From Sphaerulina vaccinii (taxonomy: Eukaryota > Ascomycota > Dothideomycetes > Mycosphaerellales > Mycosphaerellaceae), in NCBI GenBank assembly GCA_022570795.1, contig JAKUDP010000014.1:620001-684000 (forward strand): DNA of 64,000 nt. Direction: 5' to 3'. Each line of letters begins with the position of its first letter. Positions within the stretch are counted from its first letter, which is position 1. Position numbers and translations under genes: made by a program. Positions 22,002-31,724 of the stretch are shown piece after piece. The notes below the pieces were generated by a model. That model was not told the origin of the DNA, made no database searches, and saw nothing but the letters and a program-made list of their open reading frames with translations.

Positions 22002-25000
22002 TAGCTACTTAACTCTTATACTTCTACCTATATAACTAACTAAGAATTACTCTTTAGAGAACTAAAACCTCTTTAGACTAGGAAGTAGATTAAGGTCGGT
22101 AGTAGCTACTTAATAGCTATATATATTAGGAAAGTAGTAATAGAAGAAAAAAAGGGGAAATAGATTATACTAAAAAATATTCTATTTATACCTAGTCTTA
22201 GAGTTAATCTTATTTTATAAAGTTAGTTTAGTAAGTAGTTCGGTATTTAACTACTAAAATTTATATTTGTTTTAGCCTCTAGAAAAGTAGTTATCTAGAT
22301 AAGAATATTAGAAGAAGTTCTATTTATTAAGGAAATTAATAAGAGTCTAGCTCTAAGTCCGTCTAGCTCTAGAGGCTTGACTAAAATTAAGTATACTTCT
22401 TATAGGAATTAATAGATAAAGTATATACTTTCTATATATTAGAGAGTACCTAGAATTAGTAGGAGCTCTAGTATCGAAAGCTTATATATTTTAGAGAAAA
22501 GATAGTAAAAAACTTTTACTAGGTCTTAGATTTAAAAAGCCTAATACTAATTCTAAAGGAGTATAGGGTATATAGAGTCTATATAATAGTAAAGATAAAG
22601 TAGTATAGAGGGAAAGAGATATAGTAGAAGCCCTAAAAGCTAGCTTTTATATCTATTAATATCTATAGACTCCTACCTATTTTAAAATTAGAATTTAAGT
22701 AGTAGCTTAAAATTATTAATAACTTTTTAAGAAAGAAGTAGGCCTTCCTACTAAAGTTAAGAATAGATATACTACCTACTCTCTACTAATAGAAAAGGAA
22801 GGTAGAGCTTTAATCTAGAAATTCTCTCTAAGTAGTAAGAAGTAATAGAGCTAGAGAGCTTCTTACTATACTAAAGTAGTAGAAGAGAGAGAATAGAATC
22901 TCTTTCTATACTACTAAGGTATATAACTCTATTTAGAATAGAGTTATTAAAAGGTTAATCTAGACCTCTAAAGAAAGAGTAAAAGCAATACTAGAAGAAT
23001 CTAATATACTAATTAAGTTCTAGCCTAAAGTACTAGAAGTAAGTATTATTATTAGAAATACTTTTCTAAATAGGCTAGATATTAATAGATTTAAAGTCTT
23101 ACTTAAAAAAGTATTTTTAGAATAGAAACCTCTAGTATTATATTTTAGAGTCTAGAGCTATAGAGTAGTAGTATATATAAACCTAAAGTTCTAGCTAGCT
23201 AGAATAAGATTAGATAAACTAATAAATAGAGGTAAGAATACTATATTTATTAATTATATTCTAGATACTACTAAAATATAGCTTTTCTAGGAGCCTAATA
23301 TAGGAGCTATTAAAGCCTATAGTAATACTAAGTAGTTTAAGTATAAGAAAGAAAAAGATTTAGAATTAAATATTTCTAGGCTTAACTAATCTAGTAGTAT
23401 ACTAGTTAGGAAACTAGTAGAGAGACTAAAGAAGTAGAAGGAGTTCTAAAGTCTATTAGGCTCTAGAGGCCCGACTAAATATTAACTACTATTTATATAG
23501 CTTAGATCTCTACTAATAGATAAGGAGGAGTACTAGAGGATAGAAGATCTAGAAGAAGAAAACTCTAAGAGTATATAGCTTTAGAAAGAGAAAATTAGAG
23601 TAGAGTAGCTAACTAATTAGCTAACCGAAGTTTATTAAAAAACTAGTAGAAATATATATATTAGAAAATATCTAGATATTATATAAAATCTACTAGAAGT
23701 AAAAGTATAATTCTAGAAGAGAAAGAGATCTCTTTTAGATAAAAGGAAAGAACCTAAATCTAAAGCCTATAGTATAGTTATAAAGTAGGTCCTCTAAAAG
23801 AGATAGAAAGATAAGGAAGAGAATATACCTAACCTAAAGTATTATAAAGTATTCTTTAGCCTAATTAAAAAAAAAAGAAGATTATATCTAGAAAATCTTA
23901 GTAGAGATTAAGAAAGTTATATTTATAGTACTTGGACCTAATATTACTTTAAAGTAAAAGGTTCCTATTCTAAAGTTCTATAAAAAGGTAATATAGAATT
24001 CTAAATAGAGCTATATATAGAAAGAAGTAATCTAGAAAGAACTAGTAGCTTTAGATAGTAACTATACCTAGAAGCTAGTTATACTACTAAAAAGTATAAA
24101 CCTTATAATATCTAAATAGGTCTTTAATATAAAAAGATTAATTAGTAGAGCTATTAAAAAGATTAAAGTAAAACTAGTTACTAGAAGGTTTTTCTAGAAG
24201 TTTAGAGTAGACTTTAAAGATACTTTTATACTAACTATAAAGTATAATACTTTAAAAGTATTTATAGTAGTTATTTACAAGAAGAACTTAGAGATATACT
24301 AAGTAGATATAAATAATATATTTATAGAAAGCTCTCTAAAAGAAGATATCTATATAATCCTACTTCTAGAAGTAGAGGTTCTACTTAACTAGGTCCTAAA
24401 AATTCTAAAGAGTCTCTATAGACTTAAGCAAATAGTAAGAGACTAGAATAAACTCTATATTTTAAAGCTAGAATAGATAGAATTCGATTAATTAGAGATC
24501 GACCTATACCTACTTATTTATAAAAAAAGAAGGATTATAGTTCTAACCTATATAGATAATATACCTATTATAGTACTAGAGCTAAAGAATATTCTCTAGT
24601 TTAAAAAATAGCTTAGTAAGGTCTTTAAAATTAAGAATCTAAAAGAGCTAGAAAAGATTCTTAGAATAAAAATAATAAGAAATAGAGTTATAGAAACTCT
24701 AAAGCTTAATTAAAAATACTATATCTAAAAGAATCTTATAAAGCTAAATATAACTAAGGAAAATACCTATCTAACTCTCTTACTAATAGATAGTTATAAA
24801 AGCCTTACTAAAGCAATTCTATCTAATAAGAAATATACTAAATAGAAGTACTAAAGCTAGATAGGTATATAGATATAGCCGATAGTTATAATAAGACTAG
24901 ATATTACTTTCGCTCTTAGTAGACTAAGCTTATATATAGCTAACCTAATAAAAGGATATATAAATACTCTAAAGAAACTAGTAAGATACCTTAGGTCGTC

Positions 25001-25199
25001 CCTAGATCTAGAACTTATATTTAGAAAAAGTAGTAGAAGCTTTATTAGATATTTAGACTCTAACTATATAATAGATAAAGTAGATAGAGTTTTAATTCTA
25101 GAATCTATCTTCTTCCTCTATAGAGTACTAGTATCTTAGATAAGTAAAAAGTAAAAGTCTATAGTAATATTAACTATAGAAGCTAAGTATATAGCTCTA
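22002..25199 (+). pseudogene. Broken gag-pol relic of the Copia element
   Basis: Forward-strand motif remnants can be read although stops occur every few codons. RT: about 24536-24580 reads IIVLTYIDNIPIIV, with the second catalytic Asp changed to Asn. RNase H: about 25137-25199 reads ISKK, a stop, then KSIVILTIEAKYIAL, where an expected Glu is Lys. Protease: about 22002-22040 has the WLLxS...THI pattern with Trp now TAG and Asp now Asn. All these changes are G-to-A or C-to-T. Integrase should lie between about 22400 and 23900, but I could not pick out its motifs with confidence. Confidence 0.75.
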
Positions 25200-25655
25200 A
25201 ATATATATACTAAGTAATTTTAATTCCTAGTAGTACTTCTAAGGGAAATAGACTATATAGAGTTAGTAGAAGAATATTCTTTTTAACTACTTATTAAAGC
25301 GAACTCTAATATAGTAAATAAACTTAGACCTATTTAGATTATAGAAAATAACTAAGTATCTCTAACTCTAGTTAAGAATACCTATACCTATAAAAGATTA
25401 AAATATATTAATATAGCCTATAATAATATTAGGAAACTCTAGTAGTAAAAGAAGATAGTAGTAGTATATATTCTAATAAAAGAGATAGTTATAGATAGGT
25501 TAACTAAGCCGAAGAATAGTCCCTAATTCTAGAAGTTTATAAAATAACTCTAGCTTATATAAATAGCTTTTCTATACTTAATAAGTTATCGAGATTTGGA
25601 ATAGAATATAAGTACTAGAATATAAAGTAGAAGAACTATCTAGCCTAAGTAGAAA

Positions 25656-25902
25656 TATTAGAAAGTATAGTCTAGTTAGACTATCTAAGAAATACTCTTT
25701 TAGAAATTAGATTATATAATATAGGTTATATAATAGTAGGTTATATAACTTATCTAATACTCTATATCTTAGGAGGAGATACAACCTATAACTAACTAAT
25801 ATAATTAATATAGTTAGTTCCTATCTAATACTTCTACTTCTATTATATATTAAAACTCTTTCTATATATTATAGGTATATATATTATTATTATATTTTAA
25901 TA
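25656..25902 (+). repeat. 3' LTR of the Copia relic
   Basis: 247 bp, about 95 percent identical to the 5' LTR by manual alignment. A purine-rich AAGTAGAAA lies directly upstream as a candidate polypurine tract. Confidence 0.9.
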
Positions 25903-26546
25903 GATATTCGATTATAAGAAGAGCTAATAAACTAATTAGTATTATAATAAAAGTTAATAAAAGAAGTTATATATTTACTTAATAGAATAATATCTAGAGA
26001 TTATATAAATAGCTTTATCTAGATATATATATACTATCTACAACTAGCCTCTACCTAATCTACTAACCTATATAAGAAATAGTAGCTATAGTATTTACTA
26101 ACTATTCTAGAGTAGTAGGTTCTAATAAATTTAGAAAAGAAGCCTATTCTTATATAAAGTTATTATACTCTAGTAAGTTCTCTCTATAAGAATAGGCTAT
26201 TAGAGGATAATATCGGCCTAGATAAGTACCTAACGCGCTTTTTGGCTACTATATAATATACTATAAATCACACCACTTTGTGTTAAGATCGATGCTAAAA
26301 GAGATTAAGTCGGCAGTGCGTCGGTTGCAAGCGCGAGTATGTAGCTAGTCGCCACTGTAGTGGTTGGTGCTTTGGCATACGCACTCAAGTTAGTCCGCAA
26401 CACTTGAGACGACAAATACTGGTCATCACAATCATGACGTGCTCGACTCAAGTAAGGACCGTGCCTGTTCGATATGAGCAAGACTACAACGCATTCAGAC
26501 CTGAAACAGACAGCACGAACACCTCTTGAGATATCCTGTTGAGAAT

Positions 26547-27185
26547 ATGGCCTCCATCCATGCAGCTTCGTCTTCAATGACATTCGATCAGCTCCTTGCT
26601 CGTCTCAAGACCTTTCCAGCTCCTCTATTCAACCCAGGCAAAGCACACGATCCTTCACTAAGTGATAGCATCGCCTCGCAATATGTGCACCCAGCACTAG
26701 AAGCTCTGTTGCATCTGTTCAACCACGATCTGGCCTCTGCCCACTTCTTGGTTCGTCATATGCAGTCGCCACCAGCATATGAGTCCATGTACGTTCATGG
26801 CATCCTGCATCGTATTGAGGGCGACTACGACAACACACGAGCGTGGTACTCCAACGTGGGCGACTGGGAAGGCTTCAAGAAGTTCTGGGGCCCGACAGAT
26901 AGTCCCGAGGAGGAAGATGGACAGAAGATGCCGCAGCAGAAAAGCGCCCGGGACTTTCTGGATCGTATGGAGAAAGCCTCTGGCAAAGGTGGCAAGAAGG
27001 AAGGCTTGGAATCTTTGCAATCAGAGAGTCGCAAAGAACTTGAGAGCCTCTTGGAATGGTGCCTGGAGAAGTTCGGGACGACGATGCATAAGGATGCAAC
27101 CAAGGACTGGGTAGCTCCAAGTGACGAGCTGAAGCAGATGGGCGAGGACCAGGTCAGCGGATCGGCAGGGCCACGGAAGTTCTAA
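26547..27185 (+). CDS. Conserved hypothetical protein (212 aa)
   Basis: The ATG at 26547 is preferred to earlier non-ATG codons of the same frame. The N-terminal half is helical (SIASQYVHPALEALLHLF, then a segment with HFLVRHM and HGILHRIEGDYDNTRAWYSNVG). This resembles helical-repeat proteins in which His and Trp positions are kept. The C-terminal half is charged, Lys/Glu-rich and probably extended helix. I do not recognise the family name; similar proteins exist in other filamentous fungi as far as I recall. It is the first intact gene after the AT-rich block, starting about 280 nt beyond it. Confidence 0.75.
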   Translation: MASIHAASSSMTFDQLLARLKTFPAPLFNPGKAHDPSLSDSIASQYVHPALEALLHLFNHDLASAHFLVRHMQSPPAYESMYVHGILHRIEGDYDNTRAWYSNVGDWEGFKKFWGPTDSPEEEDGQKMPQQKSARDFLDRMEKASGKGGKKEGLESLQSESRKELESLLEWCLEKFGTTMHKDATKDWVAPSDELKQMGEDQVSGSAGPRKF

Positions 27186-27271
27186 GAATTTCATATCCTG
27201 CCCATGATGGTTGAAGACCAGGCTTTGTCGAAATGCAATTCAGTAAAGCCTAGGCATCAGTCCACCTTGGC

Positions 27272-27841
27272 TCAAGTCCCTCTGACATGTGAGTCCACAC
27301 CATCTTCAGGCCGTGCAGCTCGGAGTCCTCTCGTTATCTCATTGAGACATTGGCGGTCCTGCTCCCACGTATCAAGGTCGCCGTAGCAGATTTTGCTTGC
27401 ACGGCTCTTCGCTTCCCCAAGCTCATAGCTGATTTTACCCATTTGCTCAGACACCCGGTTATGAAGCTCATACACCAGCTTTATAGCATCGTCATTAGCC
27501 ACGAGCCCACCGTGTGCATTCCTCCAACCTCGATCTTGCCACTTATACATCCATTCATTCATACAGAAGATGGCATATCGAGATTCCGAATAGATAGCCA
27601 TTTCAACTTTTGGCTTGCAGTCTAGGGTTTGGTACTTCTGTAGAGCCAGTTCCAGTGCGAGAATGACAGCCATTATCTCCGCTCTCTGGTTCGTTGGTGG
27701 CGGTGTCGATGGTAGTCGTCTAATGCTGGAAGCCCAACTGCCGAATTGGAGAGTCTCAACTGCTACTGTGGTAGCTACAGATCCTGGGCGGCCGTTGCCT
27801 CGACATGCACCATGAACGTGGTAGACCATTGTGTAGACCAT
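27272..27841 (-). CDS. RNase H-like protein with missing catalytic residues
   Basis: A 189-residue protein if the ATG at 27841 is used; in-frame ATGs at 27868 and 27829 are alternatives. The RNase HI fold is clear: strand 1 VYHVHGACRGNG, helix TNQRAEIMAVILALELAL, strand 4 MAIYSESRYAI with helix MNEWMYKWQDRGW. The catalytic Asp expected before GACRGNG is His10; Glu55 is kept; the Asp of the TDS motif is Glu86; the final GNExAD block is not present. Catalysis by the usual two-metal mechanism is therefore doubtful. Fungi carry many such RNase H-like paralogues. It stands alone, not inside a retroelement, and its base composition is normal. Confidence 0.7.
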   Translation of the reverse strand: MVYTMVYHVHGACRGNGRPGSVATTVAVETLQFGSWASSIRRLPSTPPPTNQRAEIMAVILALELALQKYQTLDCKPKVEMAIYSESRYAIFCMNEWMYKWQDRGWRNAHGGLVANDDAIKLVYELHNRVSEQMGKISYELGEAKSRASKICYGDLDTWEQDRQCLNEITRGLRAARPEDGVDSHVRGT

Positions 27842-29399
27842 CTTGAGGCTCGAGCATGAAACGATCAATCAATGTAAGGCTTAGTGGAAGGTCGCACAGG
27901 CTTAGGCCTCAAGTGAATTCTGCCTCTTCGTGGTTGAACACCGAGTCGCCGAATCGGGGACTCATCTGGACAATAGGAATAGCCGTCTAGAACTTGAAGC
28001 ATCGCAGTCGCGCCGCTGTCTTGCCTCAACATCTTGTTCAGCTTGCTGTCCAGAGGATCTGCTTCGGCGATAGAGCAGTTGAATATCTTGAAGTGGAGGC
28101 CGACGAGTGGATTGCCCGATTAAGATACTCTCATACTGAGTATCCCAACTTGCCTTCGAAGGATTGCTTGTCGCCTCAGCGGTGCGTCTTCTTTATTTAT
28201 GTACAGTCTGTATCGTGTTCAGTAGTTTGGGACCAAATTAGGGACCATACCTATGTGCTGAAATCACGCTAGTGAATAAGTTAGCTCTCCTCCAATACTT
28301 AACGACACCTCCATGACGCATGGCAGAAGCCATAGCGCATTACTGCCTTCCAAGCCTTTCAAGATCACTCTCAGAGCATTGCTTGTACACGGCCTTCGTA
28401 GTCAGGATGATGCTGAGTTCCATCTCACACTACCCATCATGCCGTGAACCTGCTGCGTGTGGCTCGTACACGCGTTTGTGCATTCGCGTTCAACGTTTCA
28501 TGCTTCGATGCGGTTTTCCAGACTCTTATCGTGCTGGTAGCAGCACTGAACAGAGCAGCGGTAGGTGCATGAGAATCGTGCCATCGTCGATGCCTTGTGC
28601 TAGTAGATGTAGAAGCAAGTATTCGTGCTCGACTTTGCTGCGGGCTCGCAGTAGCATCGGCCGTCGGAAGTGAAGTCGGAGCCCTCTTACCCATGCATGG
28701 CAAGAGCAGGCTATTCCTGCCTGTTTCATGCTACAGCTTCTCTACTTTAAATTCTCCAAACTGCCGATTCCTGCCTGCAAAGGTGATCTGCAAAAAGACC
28801 TCAACCAGCCACGGAACATCCACAGAGGAGCTCACACGATCACGTCAAGCAGGATTTCACTCTTCTGTCGACTTCTGCAGCAGCGCCTGGAGTGGGAAGT
28901 TCTCGCGTAGTCCCCCGATGTCCATTGTCTGGTTTCACATGGTCTCCTCGGCCCATCTTTCGAGATTGAGTTCCAGCCTACATTCGTTCCGTTCGAGATA
29001 GGCGAAGGGCTGAGCCAGATTTATACCAGTCGAAGTCTGTCTAGACTGGTAGGATAACGCGCTGTCAGCTGGACTGGCAGTACCAAGTGCGGCCAAACTG
29101 ATGAGGGCTCAGTATTCCTACAAGAATGCAGGTACGAGCTGACGAGGATGGTTGGCATCTTCACATCAGCCATGTAGACGAGCGCGGCGGATCTTCGTGA
29201 CGAGTAGAACCGGATGCATGACTGACTGCAGCTGCAGATCCTCTACTACGGTAACTGCTGGTATATTCCAGCTTTGCCGACTACTAGAGCTGCTCGTACT
29301 GCGGCTGGGGCTTGGGTGCTGCATTTGCATCTGCATCCTCAAACTTCGTGTCCGAGATTGTTCTCGGTGTTGGTGGTGCATCATACCAAGACAGCTCAC
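27842..29399. other. Long stretch without a recognisable gene
   Basis: About 1.5 kb with many short, overlapping frames on both strands (for example 28320-28673 plus, 28437-28703 minus), none with a domain, signal peptide or good composition. GC content looks ordinary, so this is not RIP-type decay. It may hold regulatory sequence or decayed genes. Confidence 0.4.
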
Positions 29400-30326
29400 A
29401 TGGACATCAGGCAGCTGCTGACTCACGACAACACTCTGGAAAAGCTCCCGATAAGCCAGTCAAGCCGAGCTCAAGATTGGCAATATGCTATACAGACTGG
29501 AAACCTGGCTCTGCTTGAGACCAGTGTCTCCAGATTGCAGAGGGAACGACAAGTGATTCTTGTGCAAGCAATGCTCAGAATGGCCTTGCAAGGCGACAGT
29601 GGTACTATCTTGAGTTACCTGTTCAGCGCCGGCGCAAGGATCGATCCCACACTTGACAAAATCTCTATCAAGCAGCCTCGTCGGCCAATCTACTTCTTCC
29701 AAGTCTTGGTAGACCAGGGATGGCCGTCTGGGCCTCGAGGAGTGACAAACAACCTATCACATGGACGTGAGGTCGTGGAGCTACTTCTCAAGCATGGCCG
29801 CATAGTTGGTGTACCCTGCCTCCGTGCAGCAGTATTGACCGGCGATGTCGAAGTGCTTGCGATTCTGATCCAGAATATCGACCCGCGAGCAAAAGTCCCT
29901 GATATGCCAGACTACGAGAAGGCGATGAACAACCCATCGTACTGGACTTCTCCGGCGATGTTTTCCGAAGAACCATCGCTGACGCGCATCATTGATCAAG
30001 CTAGTCTGTTGCAATTGGCAGCGTTGCATCAGGAACTCGATATGGTGCAATACTTGCTAGGATTGAAAGCATCAGTGGACCTCACGCCACTTGAAGGGCA
30101 GTGTGCAGAAGGGGTCAATGGATGTGCTCTGCACAAAGCCGTGAGCGGAGCTACGGTTGGCAAGCTCGCACAGCCAGACATTGTGTTCGTCTTGCTGCAA
30201 GCTGGTGCAGATCCATTGCTCAAGGACGAGCTTGGCCGGACAGCATTGGAGATCAACGAGCATTGGGGTCATCCAGAGACGAAAGGTGTCATCCAACGGC
30301 TCCTGAATGAACGAATGGGTACATGA
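29400..30326 (+). CDS. Ankyrin-repeat-like protein (308 aa)
   Basis: I start at ATG 29400 (MDIRQLLTHDNTL); the frame is open further upstream but only with non-ATG codons. The body has helix pairs spaced as in ankyrin repeats: TGNLALLETSVSRL near residue 25, REVVELLLKHGRI near 120, TGDVEVLAILIQN near 143, LQLAALHQELDMVQYLLGLKA near 200, and DIVFVLLQAGADPLLKDELGRTALEI near 258. Only the last repeat is close to consensus, so this is a divergent ankyrin protein. Such proteins bind other proteins; no enzyme domain is attached. It lies in the gene-poor zone beside the retroelement. Confidence 0.75.
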   Translation: MDIRQLLTHDNTLEKLPISQSSRAQDWQYAIQTGNLALLETSVSRLQRERQVILVQAMLRMALQGDSGTILSYLFSAGARIDPTLDKISIKQPRRPIYFFQVLVDQGWPSGPRGVTNNLSHGREVVELLLKHGRIVGVPCLRAAVLTGDVEVLAILIQNIDPRAKVPDMPDYEKAMNNPSYWTSPAMFSEEPSLTRIIDQASLLQLAALHQELDMVQYLLGLKASVDLTPLEGQCAEGVNGCALHKAVSGATVGKLAQPDIVFVLLQAGADPLLKDELGRTALEINEHWGHPETKGVIQRLLNERMGT

Positions 30327-30772
30327 TGAAGCGCTCTCTGCTGAAGAACACCTACGACTGCACTTTCCCATGGCAGCAAGCTCTGCCAGGGACAAGAGAG
30401 TACTGCGAGAGCATGAATTGGCAGAGGGGCGTCGAGGACTGGCCGGACCGAGTCAGGGAATTGTAGGAGACCTCCTCACAACGCCTACAGAAAGTATGCC
30501 ACGCAACACAGGGTGGTCTCGCCTCAGACGTGCTGGATTCACACTGTTGATCTACTGCGGGATCCTGACCAATGGGCACTGACGAGCATCAATCTCTGTG
30601 CCTGAGACAGTGCTTGCACGCGAATTCGATCACCAATATCAGCCGCGCGATCAGGGCGACCCTCGTGGAGCGGTCGACGTTGGCAAAGAGATATCTGTAA
30701 TGAAGCGTCGCCGGCTCATGTTCATTGAACAGCTCGCCTCTAGAAGCGGGCTCTAATCAAAGAGCCCATCAA

Positions 30773-30955
30773 CTAATGGGGAGGTCCCTCTCTGACGAAC
30801 ATGCCACCGCCTCCCGACGAAGCGGGAGGCGTGAAGCTATACCCGTTCTTCTTGCTGTTGGTGTCTTTGTCTAGTGTGCGAGCGAAGATGAATCTATATA
30901 CTCCGAGGACTGCGGCACCAGGGTCCAAACCGGTCAACGATATCAGTGGTCCCAT
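30773..30955 (-). CDS. Possible C-terminal exon of an unresolved minus-strand gene
   Basis: The frame ends at TAG 30775-30773 and has a protein-like look: a hydrophobic segment GAAVLGVYRFIFAR, then a charged linker and a Gly/Pro-rich tail ending FVREGPPH. It might be a last membrane helix plus a cytosolic tail. No family is recognised and upstream exons would cross the tandem duplication, so this is a weak call. Confidence 0.2.
   Translation of the reverse strand: MGPLISLTGLDPGAAVLGVYRFIFARTLDKDTNSKKNGYSFTPPASSGGGGMFVREGPPH
30809..30830. other. Perfect 8-bp GC-rich hairpin
   Basis: The arms gcctcccg and cgggaggc flank the 6-nt loop acgaag. The stem is perfect and GC-rich. It lies within the possible exon at 30773-30955, in its Gly-rich tail codons. 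Confidence 0.6.
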
Positions 30956-30968
30956 TCACGTGTCAACA

Positions 30969-31213
30969 ATCTCAGGCACTTCATTCACCGTTTGTCGAGG
31001 TCAGGCAGACTTATGCGCATAAGGCATCTCATTCACTAGTCTCCGAGTATCATAGAGGCCTGAGGCAAGGCAACGATAGCAACGATGGAAGATCTCAGGC
31101 ACTTCATTCTTTTTTTGTCGAGGTCAGGCAGACTTATGCGCATAAGGCTCTCATTCACTAGTCTCCGAGTATCATAGAGGCCTGAGGCAAGGCAACGATA
31201 GCAACGATGGAAG
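30969..31213. repeat. Tandem duplication, two copies of about 123 bp
   Basis: Copy 1 is 30969-31091 and copy 2 is 31092-31213. They differ at only a few positions (near the CCG versus TTT run and a 2-nt difference at ataaggc). The near-identity implies a recent event. A difference of one base in length shifts any reading frame passing through both copies. Confidence 0.9.
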
Positions 31214-31724
31214 CGGACGCGGCGGAGGAGGTCCGTAGCATGCGATCGCGGAGCATCTCTAGCTTGGAGGACATTTGTCTGAATATCGAGTGCCTTGGAG
31301 GCAGATCCATCGTCTCTTGTGCAGACTGAGATGCGGGAGAAGAAGGGAAGCTCTGTACGATATTTCATGGCTCGCTTCAAACCTGCCGTCAAGAGCATGT
31401 AGCGACTGTAGATACGTTCCACCACGAGAGTACTGACCACCATGAGTATGTTTCCACGCTGATGTGAGTTATATAATGCCATGACATTCCCTCGTCCCAT
31501 CATTGGCAAAAAAGTTGGACCCGAGGGACCGGTCGCCGCTGCGTCCTCCAGAAACTCTCTGTCTCTCCCATGCGATTCCTGCAGCCCATAACTTTACCCA
31601 AGCCATGTACAGTTGAGTAGCTTGGAAAGGTTCTATCAAGGTCGTGTTAAGGGAAGAGAAGGAAGAAACAGAGCAAGGTGGTTGTAACAGATGTGGCCGA
31701 ACATTCCTCGATAACGATTCCACG

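Larger units (their letters stand above)
20169..25902 (+). mobile_element. RIP-degraded Ty1/Copia LTR retrotransposon
   Basis: The element of 5734 bp has two 247-bp LTRs beginning and ending TA (TG...CA after RIP), and both sides carry the same 5-bp target duplication, GATAT (20164-20168 and 25903-25907). Relics in order are: a protease-like segment at about 22002-22040, a reverse-transcriptase YxDN segment at about 24548-24562 (YVDD family motif), and an RNase H segment at about 25137-25199 ending IEAKYIAL. RT and RNase H lie next to the 3' LTR, after protease, and this places it in Copia rather than Gypsy. All frames are broken by many stops, so it cannot move by itself. Confidence 0.9.
19437..26270. 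repeat. AT-rich RIP-degraded block
   Basis: Composition changes abruptly near 19437 and returns to normal near 26270. Inside, G and C are scarce, CG dinucleotides almost vanish, TA is abundant, and stop codons litter every frame. This is what repeat-induced point mutation leaves on repeats in ascomycetes. The core is the Copia relic at 20169-25902. The flanks (19437-20168 and 25908-26270) are equally degraded and do not belong to that element, so it landed in, or was joined by, another repeat. A slightly GC-richer remnant (about 26222-26257) might be an end of that other repeat. Confidence 0.88.
30327..31724. other. Long stretch with a tandem duplication and a hairpin, no clear gene
   Basis: It contains the hairpin at 30809-30830, the 123-bp tandem duplication at 30969-31213 and a short minus-strand frame at 30773-30955. 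A spliced minus-strand gene crossing this area is possible, since protein-like pieces occur in different frames (for example near 31210-31330), but I could not join them convincingly. Confidence 0.4.
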
